The notes under the pieces were generated by a model, which saw only the letters and a list, made by a program, of their open reading frames with translations, ran no database searches and was not told where the DNA came from. The position numbers and the translations under genes were made by a program. A stretch of DNA of 39,378 nucleotides from IH12 sp041987265 (GTDB lineage: Bacteria; Pseudomonadota; Alphaproteobacteria; Caulobacterales; Hyphomonadaceae), in the NCBI GenBank assembly GCA_041987265.1, contig JBHIWT010000008.1, positions 1 through 39,378 on the forward strand, in the 5' to 3' direction. This document shows positions 26,247 through 34,575 of this stretch, in pieces. Each line of letters begins with the position of its first letter. Position 1 is the first letter of the stretch.

Positions 26247-28768
26247 GGCCCGCCGTCCTGCGCATCGCGTGGAAGGAGTTCGCGGGCAGTATCGGACGGT
26301 TTCGTATCTTCCTCGCCTGTCTCGGCGTCGGCGCGTTTGCAATCGCGGCGTCGGGGTCTGTCACTGAAAGCTTTCGTGAGGGCGTCGCAGCCGAAGCACG
26401 GATGTTGCTGGGGGGAGATGTCGGGTTCTCCGGCGCGCAGCGCATGGCTCGGCCTGACGAACACGCTTTCATGGCCGGTTTAGGAGATCTCACCGAGACG
26501 GCGACGTTGCGCGTGATGGCAGAATCGTCGGCGACCCGGAAACAGGCCGACCTCCGGGTAGTTGACGATGCCTTTCCTCTCTTTGGCGATGTCGAACTCT
26601 CGGGAGGCGCAACCTCGCTCTCCGACGCCCTTCGCGAACGGGAGGGACGCTGGGGCGTCGCCGTCAGCCGGACCTTCCTCGAGCAGGTCGAGGTCAAAGT
26701 CGGCGACGACGTCATGCTTGGCTCGATTCCGGCGAGAGTTACAGCGGTTCTTGAGGCCGAACCCGACCGGCTGGGCGTTCCAGGCGCATTCGAACCCAGC
26801 GCGATCGCTCACATTGAGGCGGCCAGCACCGCGGGCAGGCTGGATGCCGGCATGCTGTTTCGTTCGCGCTATCTCGTTCGGCTGGCTCAACCGATCGATC
26901 TTGATCGACTGGAGGAGCAGATACGCAGTGAACTCGGCGAAGACAGCCTCAGCTTGCGTCGTCCGGAAGACGCTGTTGACGGTCTGAAGGAATTGCTGGA
27001 CCTGCTTAATTCCTTTCTCGCTGTCGTCGGGGTCGCGTCGCTCGTCGCTGGCGGCATCGGGATCGCGCAAGCGACCGCCTCGTTTCTTGAGAGCCGTATC
27101 GGATCAATCTCGGCGCTGAAAGCGTTTGGCGCCAGTGCCTCGGATATCCGATGGATATACCTGCTTCAGCTCGGCGCACTGGCTCTTCTGGGCGCCGGCA
27201 TAGGCGTCGCGCTTGGCGCCAGCGCTCCTTACCTGCTCGCGATCTTCGCTGACGGAGCCATTCCTCTTCCACAGACCCTGGCGATCTATCCCGGTCCGTT
27301 GTCGTATGCGCTGGTACTGTCACTACTCGCGGCAGCGGCCTTCTCGCTGCCGGCTCTGGGCCGCGCGCGCGCGACTCCCCCTGCCGCGCTGTTTCGCAGA
27401 ATTGAACCCATCGCAAGTTCAAGACGGATCACTTCAGAGAACCTCGCGGCCGCGATCGCGGGCGTTCTCCTCATCCTGGTCGCCACTATGTTGTCGCCGC
27501 GACCGTTGATGAGCCTGGGTCTGCTAGCGGGCGCGGGGCTTTGCTACGCGCTCCTCAATGGCGCTGCTGAACTCATTCGCCGGCTTGCGCGTCGATGGGC
27601 GCGATCTGCGCGCGGTGAACGTCGCCTGATGCTCGCCAATCTCGGGGGACCGGGCTCGTTGGCGCCGCTGATCGCACCGGCTATCGGGTTGGGCATCGCG
27701 CTGCTGACACTAGTGACAGTCGTGCAGGCAAACCTCCTCCGTCAGATCGGAGAGACTGCGCCGGCTAATCTACCGTCACTGGTCTTTTCTCAGATCCCGA
27801 ACCGAGAAGCTCCGCAGTTCGACGAATTGCTGGCGCGACAAGGCGTCGATATCGCTGATCCGGAGCGCTATCGCCGGATCCCGATGCTGTTGGCGCGAAT
27901 ATCCTCGATCCAGGGTAAACCGCTTGTCGAAGAGGAAGTCGCAGAATCGGAGCGCTGGGTCATCGGGCGAGAAATACAGGTGACCTACCTCCAGGACATG
28001 CCCGCCGAGGTCGAACTGTCTGCCGGTTCCTGGTGGCCTGCAGACTATGAAGGGCCGCCGCTGGTATCGATCGAAGCAGGTGTGGCCCGTGGCCTTGACC
28101 TTGATGTCGGCGACAAGCTGGGATTCCGGATATTCGGCCGGGAAGTCGAAGCGAGCGTCGCTTCGATCCGCAGGGTGTCATGGGATGGGTTTGGCGTGAA
28201 TCGCGCCTTCATCTTCTCCCCCGGCGAGATATCCGCTGCAAACCCTCAGAACTTCGCCATCGCCCAGGTTGCGCCCGAGCGGGAGCGGGCAATCATCGAC
28301 GCCCTGGGCGCGAGCTTTCCTGATATTATCGTGTTCCAGACGCGAGAGGCGCTGGCGACAGCCGAAAAGGTCGTGGGCGACATCTCCGTCGCCGTCAGCG
28401 CCATCGCGAGTGTCGTCACAATCGCGGGGCTTCTGGTGCTTGCCGGCGCGCTGGCGACAATCGCCCGGAAACGCCAGACGGAAGCCGCTCTGCTCAAGAC
28501 GCAGGGAGCAACACGGGGCCGCATAATCCGGCTCTATGCCGGCGAGCTTGGCCTTGCGGGCCTGTGCGGCGTCGCCATTGGCGTCATATTTGGCGTCATC
28601 GCCGCCGCCGTGATCGTAATTCATGCGTTTGAAGCGCGGTGGTTTCTGCCCATCTGGCCGATCATAATCATTTCTGTAACGGCATTGGGGGTATCATCCG
28701 CTGGCGGGGCGGGCGCCGGATACATTCTGCTAACCAAGAATGCGGCACGTGTCTTGCGCGCGCAGTAG
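26243..28768 (+). CDS. ybbP: ABC transporter permease with two FtsX domains, YbbP-like
   Basis: 841 residues. Architecture of large YbbP/MacB-superfamily permeases: an N-terminal membrane helix (about 20-40), a large periplasmic domain (45-245), a first FtsX block of several helices (about 255-400) and a middle pair of helices. A second periplasmic domain (about 510-700) is followed by a second FtsX block at the C-terminus (about 710-835). The sequences LKAFGASASDIRWIYLLQ and LLKTQGATRGRIIRLY are the repeated coupling-helix signature of the two halves. It pairs with the ATPase upstream by an ATGA overlap. In Escherichia coli the equivalent YbbAP works with TesA, and a role in extracting or moving lipophilic compounds is likely. 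Confidence 0.9.
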   Translation: MRPAVLRIAWKEFAGSIGRFRIFLACLGVGAFAIAASGSVTESFREGVAAEARMLLGGDVGFSGAQRMARPDEHAFMAGLGDLTETATLRVMAESSATRKQADLRVVDDAFPLFGDVELSGGATSLSDALREREGRWGVAVSRTFLEQVEVKVGDDVMLGSIPARVTAVLEAEPDRLGVPGAFEPSAIAHIEAASTAGRLDAGMLFRSRYLVRLAQPIDLDRLEEQIRSELGEDSLSLRRPEDAVDGLKELLDLLNSFLAVVGVASLVAGGIGIAQATASFLESRIGSISALKAFGASASDIRWIYLLQLGALALLGAGIGVALGASAPYLLAIFADGAIPLPQTLAIYPGPLSYALVLSLLAAAAFSLPALGRARATPPAALFRRIEPIASSRRITSENLAAAIAGVLLILVATMLSPRPLMSLGLLAGAGLCYALLNGAAELIRRLARRWARSARGERRLMLANLGGPGSLAPLIAPAIGLGIALLTLVTVVQANLLRQIGETAPANLPSLVFSQIPNREAPQFDELLARQGVDIADPERYRRIPMLLARISSIQGKPLVEEEVAESERWVIGREIQVTYLQDMPAEVELSAGSWWPADYEGPPLVSIEAGVARGLDLDVGDKLGFRIFGREVEASVASIRRVSWDGFGVNRAFIFSPGEISAANPQNFAIAQVAPERERAIIDALGASFPDIIVFQTREALATAEKVVGDISVAVSAIASVVTIAGLLVLAGALATIARKRQTEAALLKTQGATRGRIIRLYAGELGLAGLCGVAIGVIFGVIAAAVIVIHAFEARWFLPIWPIIIISVTALGVSSAGGAGAGYILLTKNAARVLRAQ

Positions 28769-28791
28769 GCCGCTCGCCAGCGGACTTGCAA

Positions 28792-28805
28792 GGAGCCAAG
28801 GCTCC
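28792..28805. promoter_or_regulatory. GGAGCC-AA-GGCTCC hairpin between ybbP and the polymerase gene
   Basis: A perfect 6-bp inverted repeat with a two-base centre, 24 bases after the ybbP stop. No T-run follows, so it is not a standard intrinsic terminator. It could be an operator or part of the polymerase leader. TTAACC occurs 9 bases further on. Confidence 0.3.
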
Positions 28806-28847
28806 GACCTACGTTAACCCTGACTGACACCGCTGCAGGTTTGTGAA

Positions 28848-30188
28848 ATGAACACCGTCAGATCTGCAGCGCCCGCGCGACCGACCGCAAACAGTGGCGG
28901 TCGTTTCTCTTTCAAGCTTTCTGACGAGTTCCTGCGCCAGGTTGACCTGGTTGCCTGGGTTCTCTGGGGCGTGGCGCAGACATTCCTGCCCTTCCAGGCG
29001 TCCGCCATCCGCTACCTGCTCAGCGTCTACTTCGTGGGCACCATGGCGATGCGCTACCGGCGCTTCGCCGGGCTGATGGCGCGCTGCTGGCCGATGTTCC
29101 TCTTGCCGCTGCTCGCGTTCATTTCCAGCCTGTGGGCGCCTTCCGCAGGAGAAGCCATCCGCAAGAGCATGATGCTCACCTTCACTGCGTTTGTCGGCAT
29201 TTACGTGGCCCGGCAACTCACTGCCCGGCAGATCATCTATGCTGCTTTCGGGATCAACTTCTTCGCCGCGCTGTTGAGCGCCGTAAACCTCGATTATGAA
29301 GGCGGCGGCGCAACGGGCGTGTTCAACCAGAAGAACGTTCTCGCGCTCAGCATGTTCTTCCTGATTTCATCGGGGATCGTGCTGGCGTTTGACCGCGTCG
29401 CGCATTGGATCTTTCGGGTCGCCGCGGTGGCGATCATGCCGCTGGCGGTTTGGCTAATGATCAAGGCTGAGTCAGCAACGATCCTGATTCTTTCCATTCC
29501 GATGTGCGCGGCGCTCGTCGTGCAGGTCGTGTTCTGGGGACCGATGCAGAGAATCCGGCACATGCGATCACTGATGGCGCTGGTCGCGCTATTCCTGCTG
29601 GCTGCGGTCGTGCTTATCCTCTTCGGCCTTATTCAGTTCGACGCGGTGACCGCCCTACTCAACAGCGTGGGCAAGGACACAACGCTCACCGGACGCACGA
29701 TCATGTGGGACCAGGCCAACCGGATCATGGCGGAAAATCCGTGGACGGGGCTTGGCGCAAATGGGTTCTGGCGGCCGGAGGTCGGCGAAGCCAACGCCAT
29801 CCTGCGCGTCTTCCATTTCACGACCTACACACCGTTCAGCTTCCACAATTCCTATCTCGAGAACGGGGTGCAGTTCGGCTATCCCGGAATGATCGCCACC
29901 TATTTCCTCGGCGCATGGTGTTTCTACCGCGCGTTCATGACCTGGCTGATGCGCCAGGACCTGCACAACGCATACTTCCTGTTCCTCGCGATCATGATCC
30001 TCGCGCGCTCGTTCACCGAGATCGACCTCGCGACCGAGCTGGGTTGGACGTTCATCCTGATCCTGATCTGTGCCGCAAGAGAGAACCCGCGGCCTCAGCG
30101 ACAAGCCGTCTACATGGCGCCAGTGGATGCAAATCCCGCCCATCCCGGCGAATCGTTGGCCCAGACGCCGCCGGACTGCCGGCGTTAG
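28848..30188 (+). CDS. Wzy / O-antigen-ligase-like polysaccharide polymerase
   Basis: 446 residues with about 10-12 membrane segments. Features of the Wzy_C/ExoQ family are visible: GVFNQKNVLALSMF in the first half, then a large periplasmic loop with LTGRTIMWDQA, ENPWTGLGANGFW and FHNSYLE, where the conserved Arg and His residues lie. It would polymerise or ligate lipid-linked oligosaccharides at the periplasmic face. No flippase, chain-length regulator or initiating transferase is adjacent, so the substrate is unknown; a partial glycosyltransferase lies 8 kb away. The gap before it (28769-28847) holds the hairpin GGAGCC-AA-GGCTCC. The last ~35 residues are Pro-rich and cytoplasmic. Confidence 0.88.
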   Translation: MNTVRSAAPARPTANSGGRFSFKLSDEFLRQVDLVAWVLWGVAQTFLPFQASAIRYLLSVYFVGTMAMRYRRFAGLMARCWPMFLLPLLAFISSLWAPSAGEAIRKSMMLTFTAFVGIYVARQLTARQIIYAAFGINFFAALLSAVNLDYEGGGATGVFNQKNVLALSMFFLISSGIVLAFDRVAHWIFRVAAVAIMPLAVWLMIKAESATILILSIPMCAALVVQVVFWGPMQRIRHMRSLMALVALFLLAAVVLILFGLIQFDAVTALLNSVGKDTTLTGRTIMWDQANRIMAENPWTGLGANGFWRPEVGEANAILRVFHFTTYTPFSFHNSYLENGVQFGYPGMIATYFLGAWCFYRAFMTWLMRQDLHNAYFLFLAIMILARSFTEIDLATELGWTFILILICAARENPRPQRQAVYMAPVDANPAHPGESLAQTPPDCRR

Positions 30189-30195
30189 CAGGCCG

Positions 30196-31359
30196 CTAAG
30201 CGAGATCGTCGAGAATGTTCGGCGCCATATAGGTCGACGCTGCGACGGCCCAGTCGGCTTTCTCGCGGTTATACTCCCAGTGCCACGCCTCATTCGAAAC
30301 CGTGCGCACCCAGCCGAATGACGGTCCGTGGAGTTTCAGCCATTCATAAACCGGATTGCCGTTTCCACCCGGCACGACGAAGTCGATCGCGACGCCCGAC
30401 TGGTGTTTCGAGTAACCGGGCCTCGCGGCGAGATTGAATCCCGGGCGCCGCTCGGTCCAGCCATCGTGCAGATACTTCTGGTCCGGATATGAACGGAATC
30501 CATCATTGACGATCAGTCGCTTTCCGTCCCGCGCTGCAGCTTCAATCATGTCGATCAACGGATCGAGCGTATCGAGCGTGACGTGCTCGATCCGACCCTC
30601 GACATTGACGATCCGGACAAGGGTCACCTGACCGAGATATTCGCCATTCCGCCAGGCTGCGTTCGGCCCGTGCTCGTTGCTGTCTGTTGGCGCCACGCTT
30701 CCCAGCGTCTCGCCGAGAAACTTGCCGTCGAAATTGACCTTTGAGGTCCACCCGATCGGCGCGCCGCTCGCCGCGTCCACAACATGTACGTAGGCCTGCT
30801 GGCGCGTGCCGCTCCGTGCAGCGAACCGGACGTCATCCGCCCGCACGCGCGTACCGACCGGGATGATCTTGAAGACACCGTTCGACGCGCCGTCCGGGCG
30901 CTCCTCGGTCGGGGCGTAACGAAGGTATTCCAGCAGATTGTCCGCATTGCGCAACCGTGAGTCCGGATCCGTAATGGTGAACACCTTGCTCAAATAGGTT
31001 CGCGTCCGGTCGATGTTCTGAGCGCCCGGATCCGGCAGCGGGAATCCGTCTGTCGGCGCAAGCGGCGGCACAGGCGCGGGTGGCGGGCTCGGCGTCGGCG
31101 CCGAGTCCGCCGGAACTTCTACCGTCGCGCTGACCGGATGCAGTTGCGAGAGATGTTCAAACTGAACGAAGCCGACAAACGCACGATCGCCAAGGTCAGC
31201 AAAGACCGCCCACCACTGGCCATTATGCACGACCAAATCGAGGCGGCAGACGATCTGGCCGGGATCGAGACGTGCAAGGATCGGCGCATCATCGCTCGCC
31301 GTCTCCCTCAGGCGCAGCAGCGCCTGGTCTGTGTCTACCTCGTATACTCGGTCCCACAC
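30196..31359 (-). CDS. M15 (VanY-like) peptidoglycan peptidase with SH3-like domains, no signal peptide
   Basis: 387 residues; fourth gene of the minus-strand operon. The C-terminal domain (about 265-375) is a zinc D-Ala-D-Ala carboxypeptidase/endopeptidase of M15B: SKHQSGVAIDF gives His319 and Asp326, and NEAWHWEY gives Glu357 and His360. Residues 1-75 and about 160-215 look like bacterial SH3 folds (GTRVRADDVRF, PIGWTSKVNF), joined by a Pro-rich linker (84-112). The GTG start at 31359 has AGGAG seven bases upstream, and the N-terminus (MWDRVYEVDTDQALLRL) is hydrophilic. No Sec, Tat or lipoprotein signal is present although the substrate is in the periplasm. It must leave the cell by another route, act after lysis, or be used on other cells (inference). 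Confidence 0.9.
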   Translation of the reverse strand: MWDRVYEVDTDQALLRLRETASDDAPILARLDPGQIVCRLDLVVHNGQWWAVFADLGDRAFVGFVQFEHLSQLHPVSATVEVPADSAPTPSPPPAPVPPLAPTDGFPLPDPGAQNIDRTRTYLSKVFTITDPDSRLRNADNLLEYLRYAPTEERPDGASNGVFKIIPVGTRVRADDVRFAARSGTRQQAYVHVVDAASGAPIGWTSKVNFDGKFLGETLGSVAPTDSNEHGPNAAWRNGEYLGQVTLVRIVNVEGRIEHVTLDTLDPLIDMIEAAARDGKRLIVNDGFRSYPDQKYLHDGWTERRPGFNLAARPGYSKHQSGVAIDFVVPGGNGNPVYEWLKLHGPSFGWVRTVSNEAWHWEYNREKADWAVAASTYMAPNILDDLA

Positions 31360-31393
31360 GGTCGTGCTCCTAGGTGTCCCTCGTCAGCCTGCG

Positions 31394-32404
31394 TCAGGAT
31401 CCCGGCGTCGCGGCGAACTGCTGGCTGATACATCCTGACTGATCTCCGCTCTGGGCGATGCATGTACGGATGGCGCCGCATTTTCGCGACACCTCAGACC
31501 AGTTCGCGCGGGTTCGGCAAGTTGCCTCGCCACGGCTTTCATCGTTGGCGCACGCGGCCAGCACTTCCGGCTTCGGCGAAAAGTTTGGCAGGCTGGCGCC
31601 CTGCGCAACCGCTCGGGTGCCCGCTGCATCAAACGCCATCATCTGGCGCCGCTGCTCCTCGGTTTGTAGCGCGCCGCCTTGTGTCGCAATCGTAACCAGC
31701 GCTTCGTCGGCATAGCAAAGATAGGGCATGAAAAACTTCACGCGCTCCTCCACTTGTGGGCTCATGGCGTCCGCCGGCGTCGTATCCAGAGCCGTCAGCC
31801 CGGCTGTCCATTCCTCCTCGAAGAGAACCTCAAGCTCGGCCATTGCGTTGGTCATCGTCCGCCAGTCATCGCCAGTCATCGCCGCGACGTCGCCTCCGGC
31901 CATGCCGCGCACATAGTCAACGAGAGGCGCCGTCCTGATTGCGTCGAACAAGACGTCCGCTTCCCAGCAGGAGCGCGCTTTCTCGCCGCCCGGCCCGCTG
32001 TCCTGGTTGCAGACCCCGACCGCCTCAGACGAAACGCCTTCTGCAAAGGCGGCGACATTTGCCCCTAGGGCTTCGACCATGCCGGCGGCATTCCGCTGCT
32101 CTGGGGCAAGACGCAACAGGAAATAGGCCGCTTCGGACGCAAGCAGATTGGAATCGAGCTGTTCGCCGGTCTTGGTTGGTCCGGCGCTGGCCGCATCCGC
32201 CCTGCTCTCGGTCGCGACCCGAACCAGCGCCGCTTCATTTTCTGTGACCGCCGCTCGCAGGTCAGCAAGATCTTTCGTGTCCTCAAACTCTACGCGCAGC
32301 GCGTTCATCGCATCGACGTTGGCCTTGCGCGGATAGACCGTTTCACAGCCGGCGGAGCAAATGATTGCGGAAACTGCAACAGCACCGGCGAATGCATGTT
32401 TCAT
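31394..32404 (-). CDS. Lipoprotein of unknown function, third gene of four-gene operon
   Basis: 336 residues. Lipoprotein signal MKHAFAGAVAVSAIICSAGC with Cys20 as the lipid site; Glu at the next position fits outer-membrane sorting. The mature part is acidic, Ala-rich and probably mainly helical (about 40-270). A Cys-rich C-terminal part follows (CANDESRGEATC, CGAIRTCIAQ, GCISQQF) that may hold disulphides. I recognise no family. Its start overlaps the stop of the upstream 721-codon gene (ATGA on the minus strand, 32401-32404), and the peptidase follows after 34 bases. Placement with a membrane protein and a wall peptidase suggests an envelope complex (inference). Confidence 0.75.
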   Translation of the reverse strand: MKHAFAGAVAVSAIICSAGCETVYPRKANVDAMNALRVEFEDTKDLADLRAAVTENEAALVRVATESRADAASAGPTKTGEQLDSNLLASEAAYFLLRLAPEQRNAAGMVEALGANVAAFAEGVSSEAVGVCNQDSGPGGEKARSCWEADVLFDAIRTAPLVDYVRGMAGGDVAAMTGDDWRTMTNAMAELEVLFEEEWTAGLTALDTTPADAMSPQVEERVKFFMPYLCYADEALVTIATQGGALQTEEQRRQMMAFDAAGTRAVAQGASLPNFSPKPEVLAACANDESRGEATCRTRANWSEVSRKCGAIRTCIAQSGDQSGCISQQFAATPGS

Positions 32405-34566
32405 CCAACTTCCTCCATCTGCGTAGGCGGGGGGCTAACCGCTATACCGTGCGCCGGCAGAGTTCCCGGCGGCGACACTATTTGTTGCGTTGCGGCAGAA
32501 CTCACAACTACAGGCTGGATATCACGCAACAAGCGCACAACATCGCTCCGCGTAACCCGCGCGCTGGCTGGTGCGTCTGGCGGCGTGCCCAGAACCTCGA
32601 CAATGAAATGTTTGAACACGCGCACCCAGTCGTCTGCATTCATCCGTACTTGCGCGCCCGCTTGCGCACCGCTTCCGGCCTGGTCAACGAGGAAGCCGTT
32701 CAGAACAGTCAGGAATTCTTCCAGCGCCGATGGGGATCCATCCTGGCCGCGCACCGCCCCGCGCACGGACGTCGTCGCCGCACCTATCGTGGCGATGATG
32801 GCTTCACGCAGCGTTTCGCCAAACATGATCCGTCCGGGCGTGGAAGGCGCCGCCGCCATGTTCGCGGACGCTGTCTGCATCATGCTGGACAGCAAGACGC
32901 AGAGAATCTGTTGCTCAGGATCGTCTTCATCCATCGAAAACAAGGTCGCTGGATTCTTTGCCGCCTGTTCCAGCCCTGCAGACAGGACTCGTCGCCAGTC
33001 TTCGCCGCCCAGCAAACCGGTGGTGTCAGCGCTCATTGCAGTAGCGATCGTGCGGGTGAGCGCCAGGGTCTGGCGATTAGCGTCCGCGGGCAGGACAATA
33101 TCGGGATCAGCGGCGACGGTGTTCGCGACAATACGAAAGAGGTCGATCGCCTGCTGACGATTGAACATCGACTCGATCACGTTGGGCAAGCGCGTTGCTG
33201 TCCCCCCAGCATCCGCGCCGCCATACTCCGCTCTCAGTCCATCGACGAAGCCGCCCACGATACTCGCCGCGATTTCCTGCGACGCCTTTGACCAATCGCT
33301 CCCGGCTGTTTCCTTGCCGATGCGGCGAGATAGCTTGACTGTCGCGACTCGACCGCCGGCATCGAATGCGCTCGACAAGAGGTCCGCGCCGAGGTCCGAA
33401 TTCCAGTTGTAAGGTCGCGGCGCATCCTGAAGACGGGTCGCCGCGCTCGCGAGGAAATCGCGGACCGCATCAGAAACACCACCCTTGTCGGCAAGCACCA
33501 GCCCTGGTTGCTCCGCAACGGTTGCAAGCAAGTTGTTGTACAGCACAACCGCGCTTTTCTCGGAAATGACGCCTCGCAGGTTGAATGTGCCGGGCTCGCT
33601 TGTGACGAAGTCCGCAAGTGTTGCGCGCGCGATCACGCCGCCCAGCTCGTCGCTTGCAAACTCTCCTTTCAGGTAGAGGTCAGCATTGTCGCTGACGGCC
33701 TTGAGCACGCCGTGGGCCAATGGACCTGCGAAGAATTCCCGCATCCGTTTGGCGCGCAAACGCCGCAAACCGCCCTCGCGTTTCGCCTCCTCCGCCAGCG
33801 GGGTAAGGATACCTTCAACAAGCGGTTTGAGGTCACGCTCGCTGGTTACGAGGTCAGGATGGTTGGCTGCAACCTCGAGCGCGCCGGCAAGGAACGTATC
33901 AACGACGCCCGCGGCTGAGTTCGCGCCCGCATCTTCCCAGGACATCGCCAGTATCGAATCGATTGTCGGCCCCATGCCGATGAGGATCTTCTCAGCCTTG
34001 GCGCTGAGCCCGAGCACGCCAGGGTGCATGCTGGCGACATCCATCGTCGTCTGAACCAGCGCGCGCGCGAAGGGCGCCCAGAGCGAGCGAGGCTCGCGCT
34101 CCCACAGCTCGTGCTGCAGGATCAGCATACGCGACATACGCACTGCACGACCGCCGTGGTCTTCGCAGGGCACGCCGATCAGGTCATCGAGCGCACAACG
34201 CTCGCCGTTCACGATGCAGGTCTCGCCGGCGAGCAGAATTTCCCTCACGCGTGCGACAGCTTCGATTTTCTTCGCCACCGCATCAGCGCGGACTGTCAGG
34301 TCATTTTCAAAGTCGGGATTCACGAACAGATCCCGATACTCGTTGTGGCGCAGCGCGCTGATTTCCGGATCGGGGCTGATCCGCAGGTGCCTCAGCGCCC
34401 AACGCTCGGTGAACGCCTCATCCATGCCCTCCAGACTGTCGGGCAGAACATGGACGTCCTTGCGCGCGCGCCAGACTCGATAGCTCTCGCGCGCAGCGTC
34501 GCTGAGGCGGATCAACCCGATCACGCCTGACAGGAAGAGATCAGTAGAGACGGCGGCTACGGTCAC
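32401..34566 (-). CDS. Large helical-repeat protein of unknown function
   Basis: 721 residues. No signal peptide or clear membrane segment, though the first 20 residues are hydrophobic. I recognise no family. Reading the protein shows a degenerate repeat of about 35 residues, roughly 'hydrophobic helix, AAxxPdLV, ~8 variable residues, second hydrophobic helix'. Copies lie near 168-207, 224-258, 283-317, 344-380, 476-511 and 527-564 (for example EVAANHPDLV, ATVAEQPGLV, NTVAADPDIV, EQAAKNPATL). It thus looks like an alpha-solenoid scaffold. The C-terminal ~30 residues are Pro-rich. The gene starts 9 bases after the upstream membrane gene and its stop overlaps the lipoprotein gene, so it is tightly coupled in the operon. 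Confidence 0.8.
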   Translation of the reverse strand: MTVAAVSTDLFLSGVIGLIRLSDAARESYRVWRARKDVHVLPDSLEGMDEAFTERWALRHLRISPDPEISALRHNEYRDLFVNPDFENDLTVRADAVAKKIEAVARVREILLAGETCIVNGERCALDDLIGVPCEDHGGRAVRMSRMLILQHELWEREPRSLWAPFARALVQTTMDVASMHPGVLGLSAKAEKILIGMGPTIDSILAMSWEDAGANSAAGVVDTFLAGALEVAANHPDLVTSERDLKPLVEGILTPLAEEAKREGGLRRLRAKRMREFFAGPLAHGVLKAVSDNADLYLKGEFASDELGGVIARATLADFVTSEPGTFNLRGVISEKSAVVLYNNLLATVAEQPGLVLADKGGVSDAVRDFLASAATRLQDAPRPYNWNSDLGADLLSSAFDAGGRVATVKLSRRIGKETAGSDWSKASQEIAASIVGGFVDGLRAEYGGADAGGTATRLPNVIESMFNRQQAIDLFRIVANTVAADPDIVLPADANRQTLALTRTIATAMSADTTGLLGGEDWRRVLSAGLEQAAKNPATLFSMDEDDPEQQILCVLLSSMMQTASANMAAAPSTPGRIMFGETLREAIIATIGAATTSVRGAVRGQDGSPSALEEFLTVLNGFLVDQAGSGAQAGAQVRMNADDWVRVFKHFIVEVLGTPPDAPASARVTRSDVVRLLRDIQPVVVSSAATQQIVSPPGTLPAHGIAVSPPPTQMEEVG

Positions 34567-34575
34567 GGCGCCCTC

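Noticed and set aside
32424..32437. GCGTAGGCGGGG match to part of the 3458-3558 palindrome
   Set aside because: Only 12 bases match, it lies in coding sequence (Pro-rich tail of the repeat protein) and lacks the other half of the hairpin; taken as chance.
32365..33291. 308-codon plus-strand frame inside the 721-codon minus-strand gene
   Set aside because: Basic, low-complexity translation with no start signal. The minus-strand frame has repeat structure and tight operon spacing on both sides.
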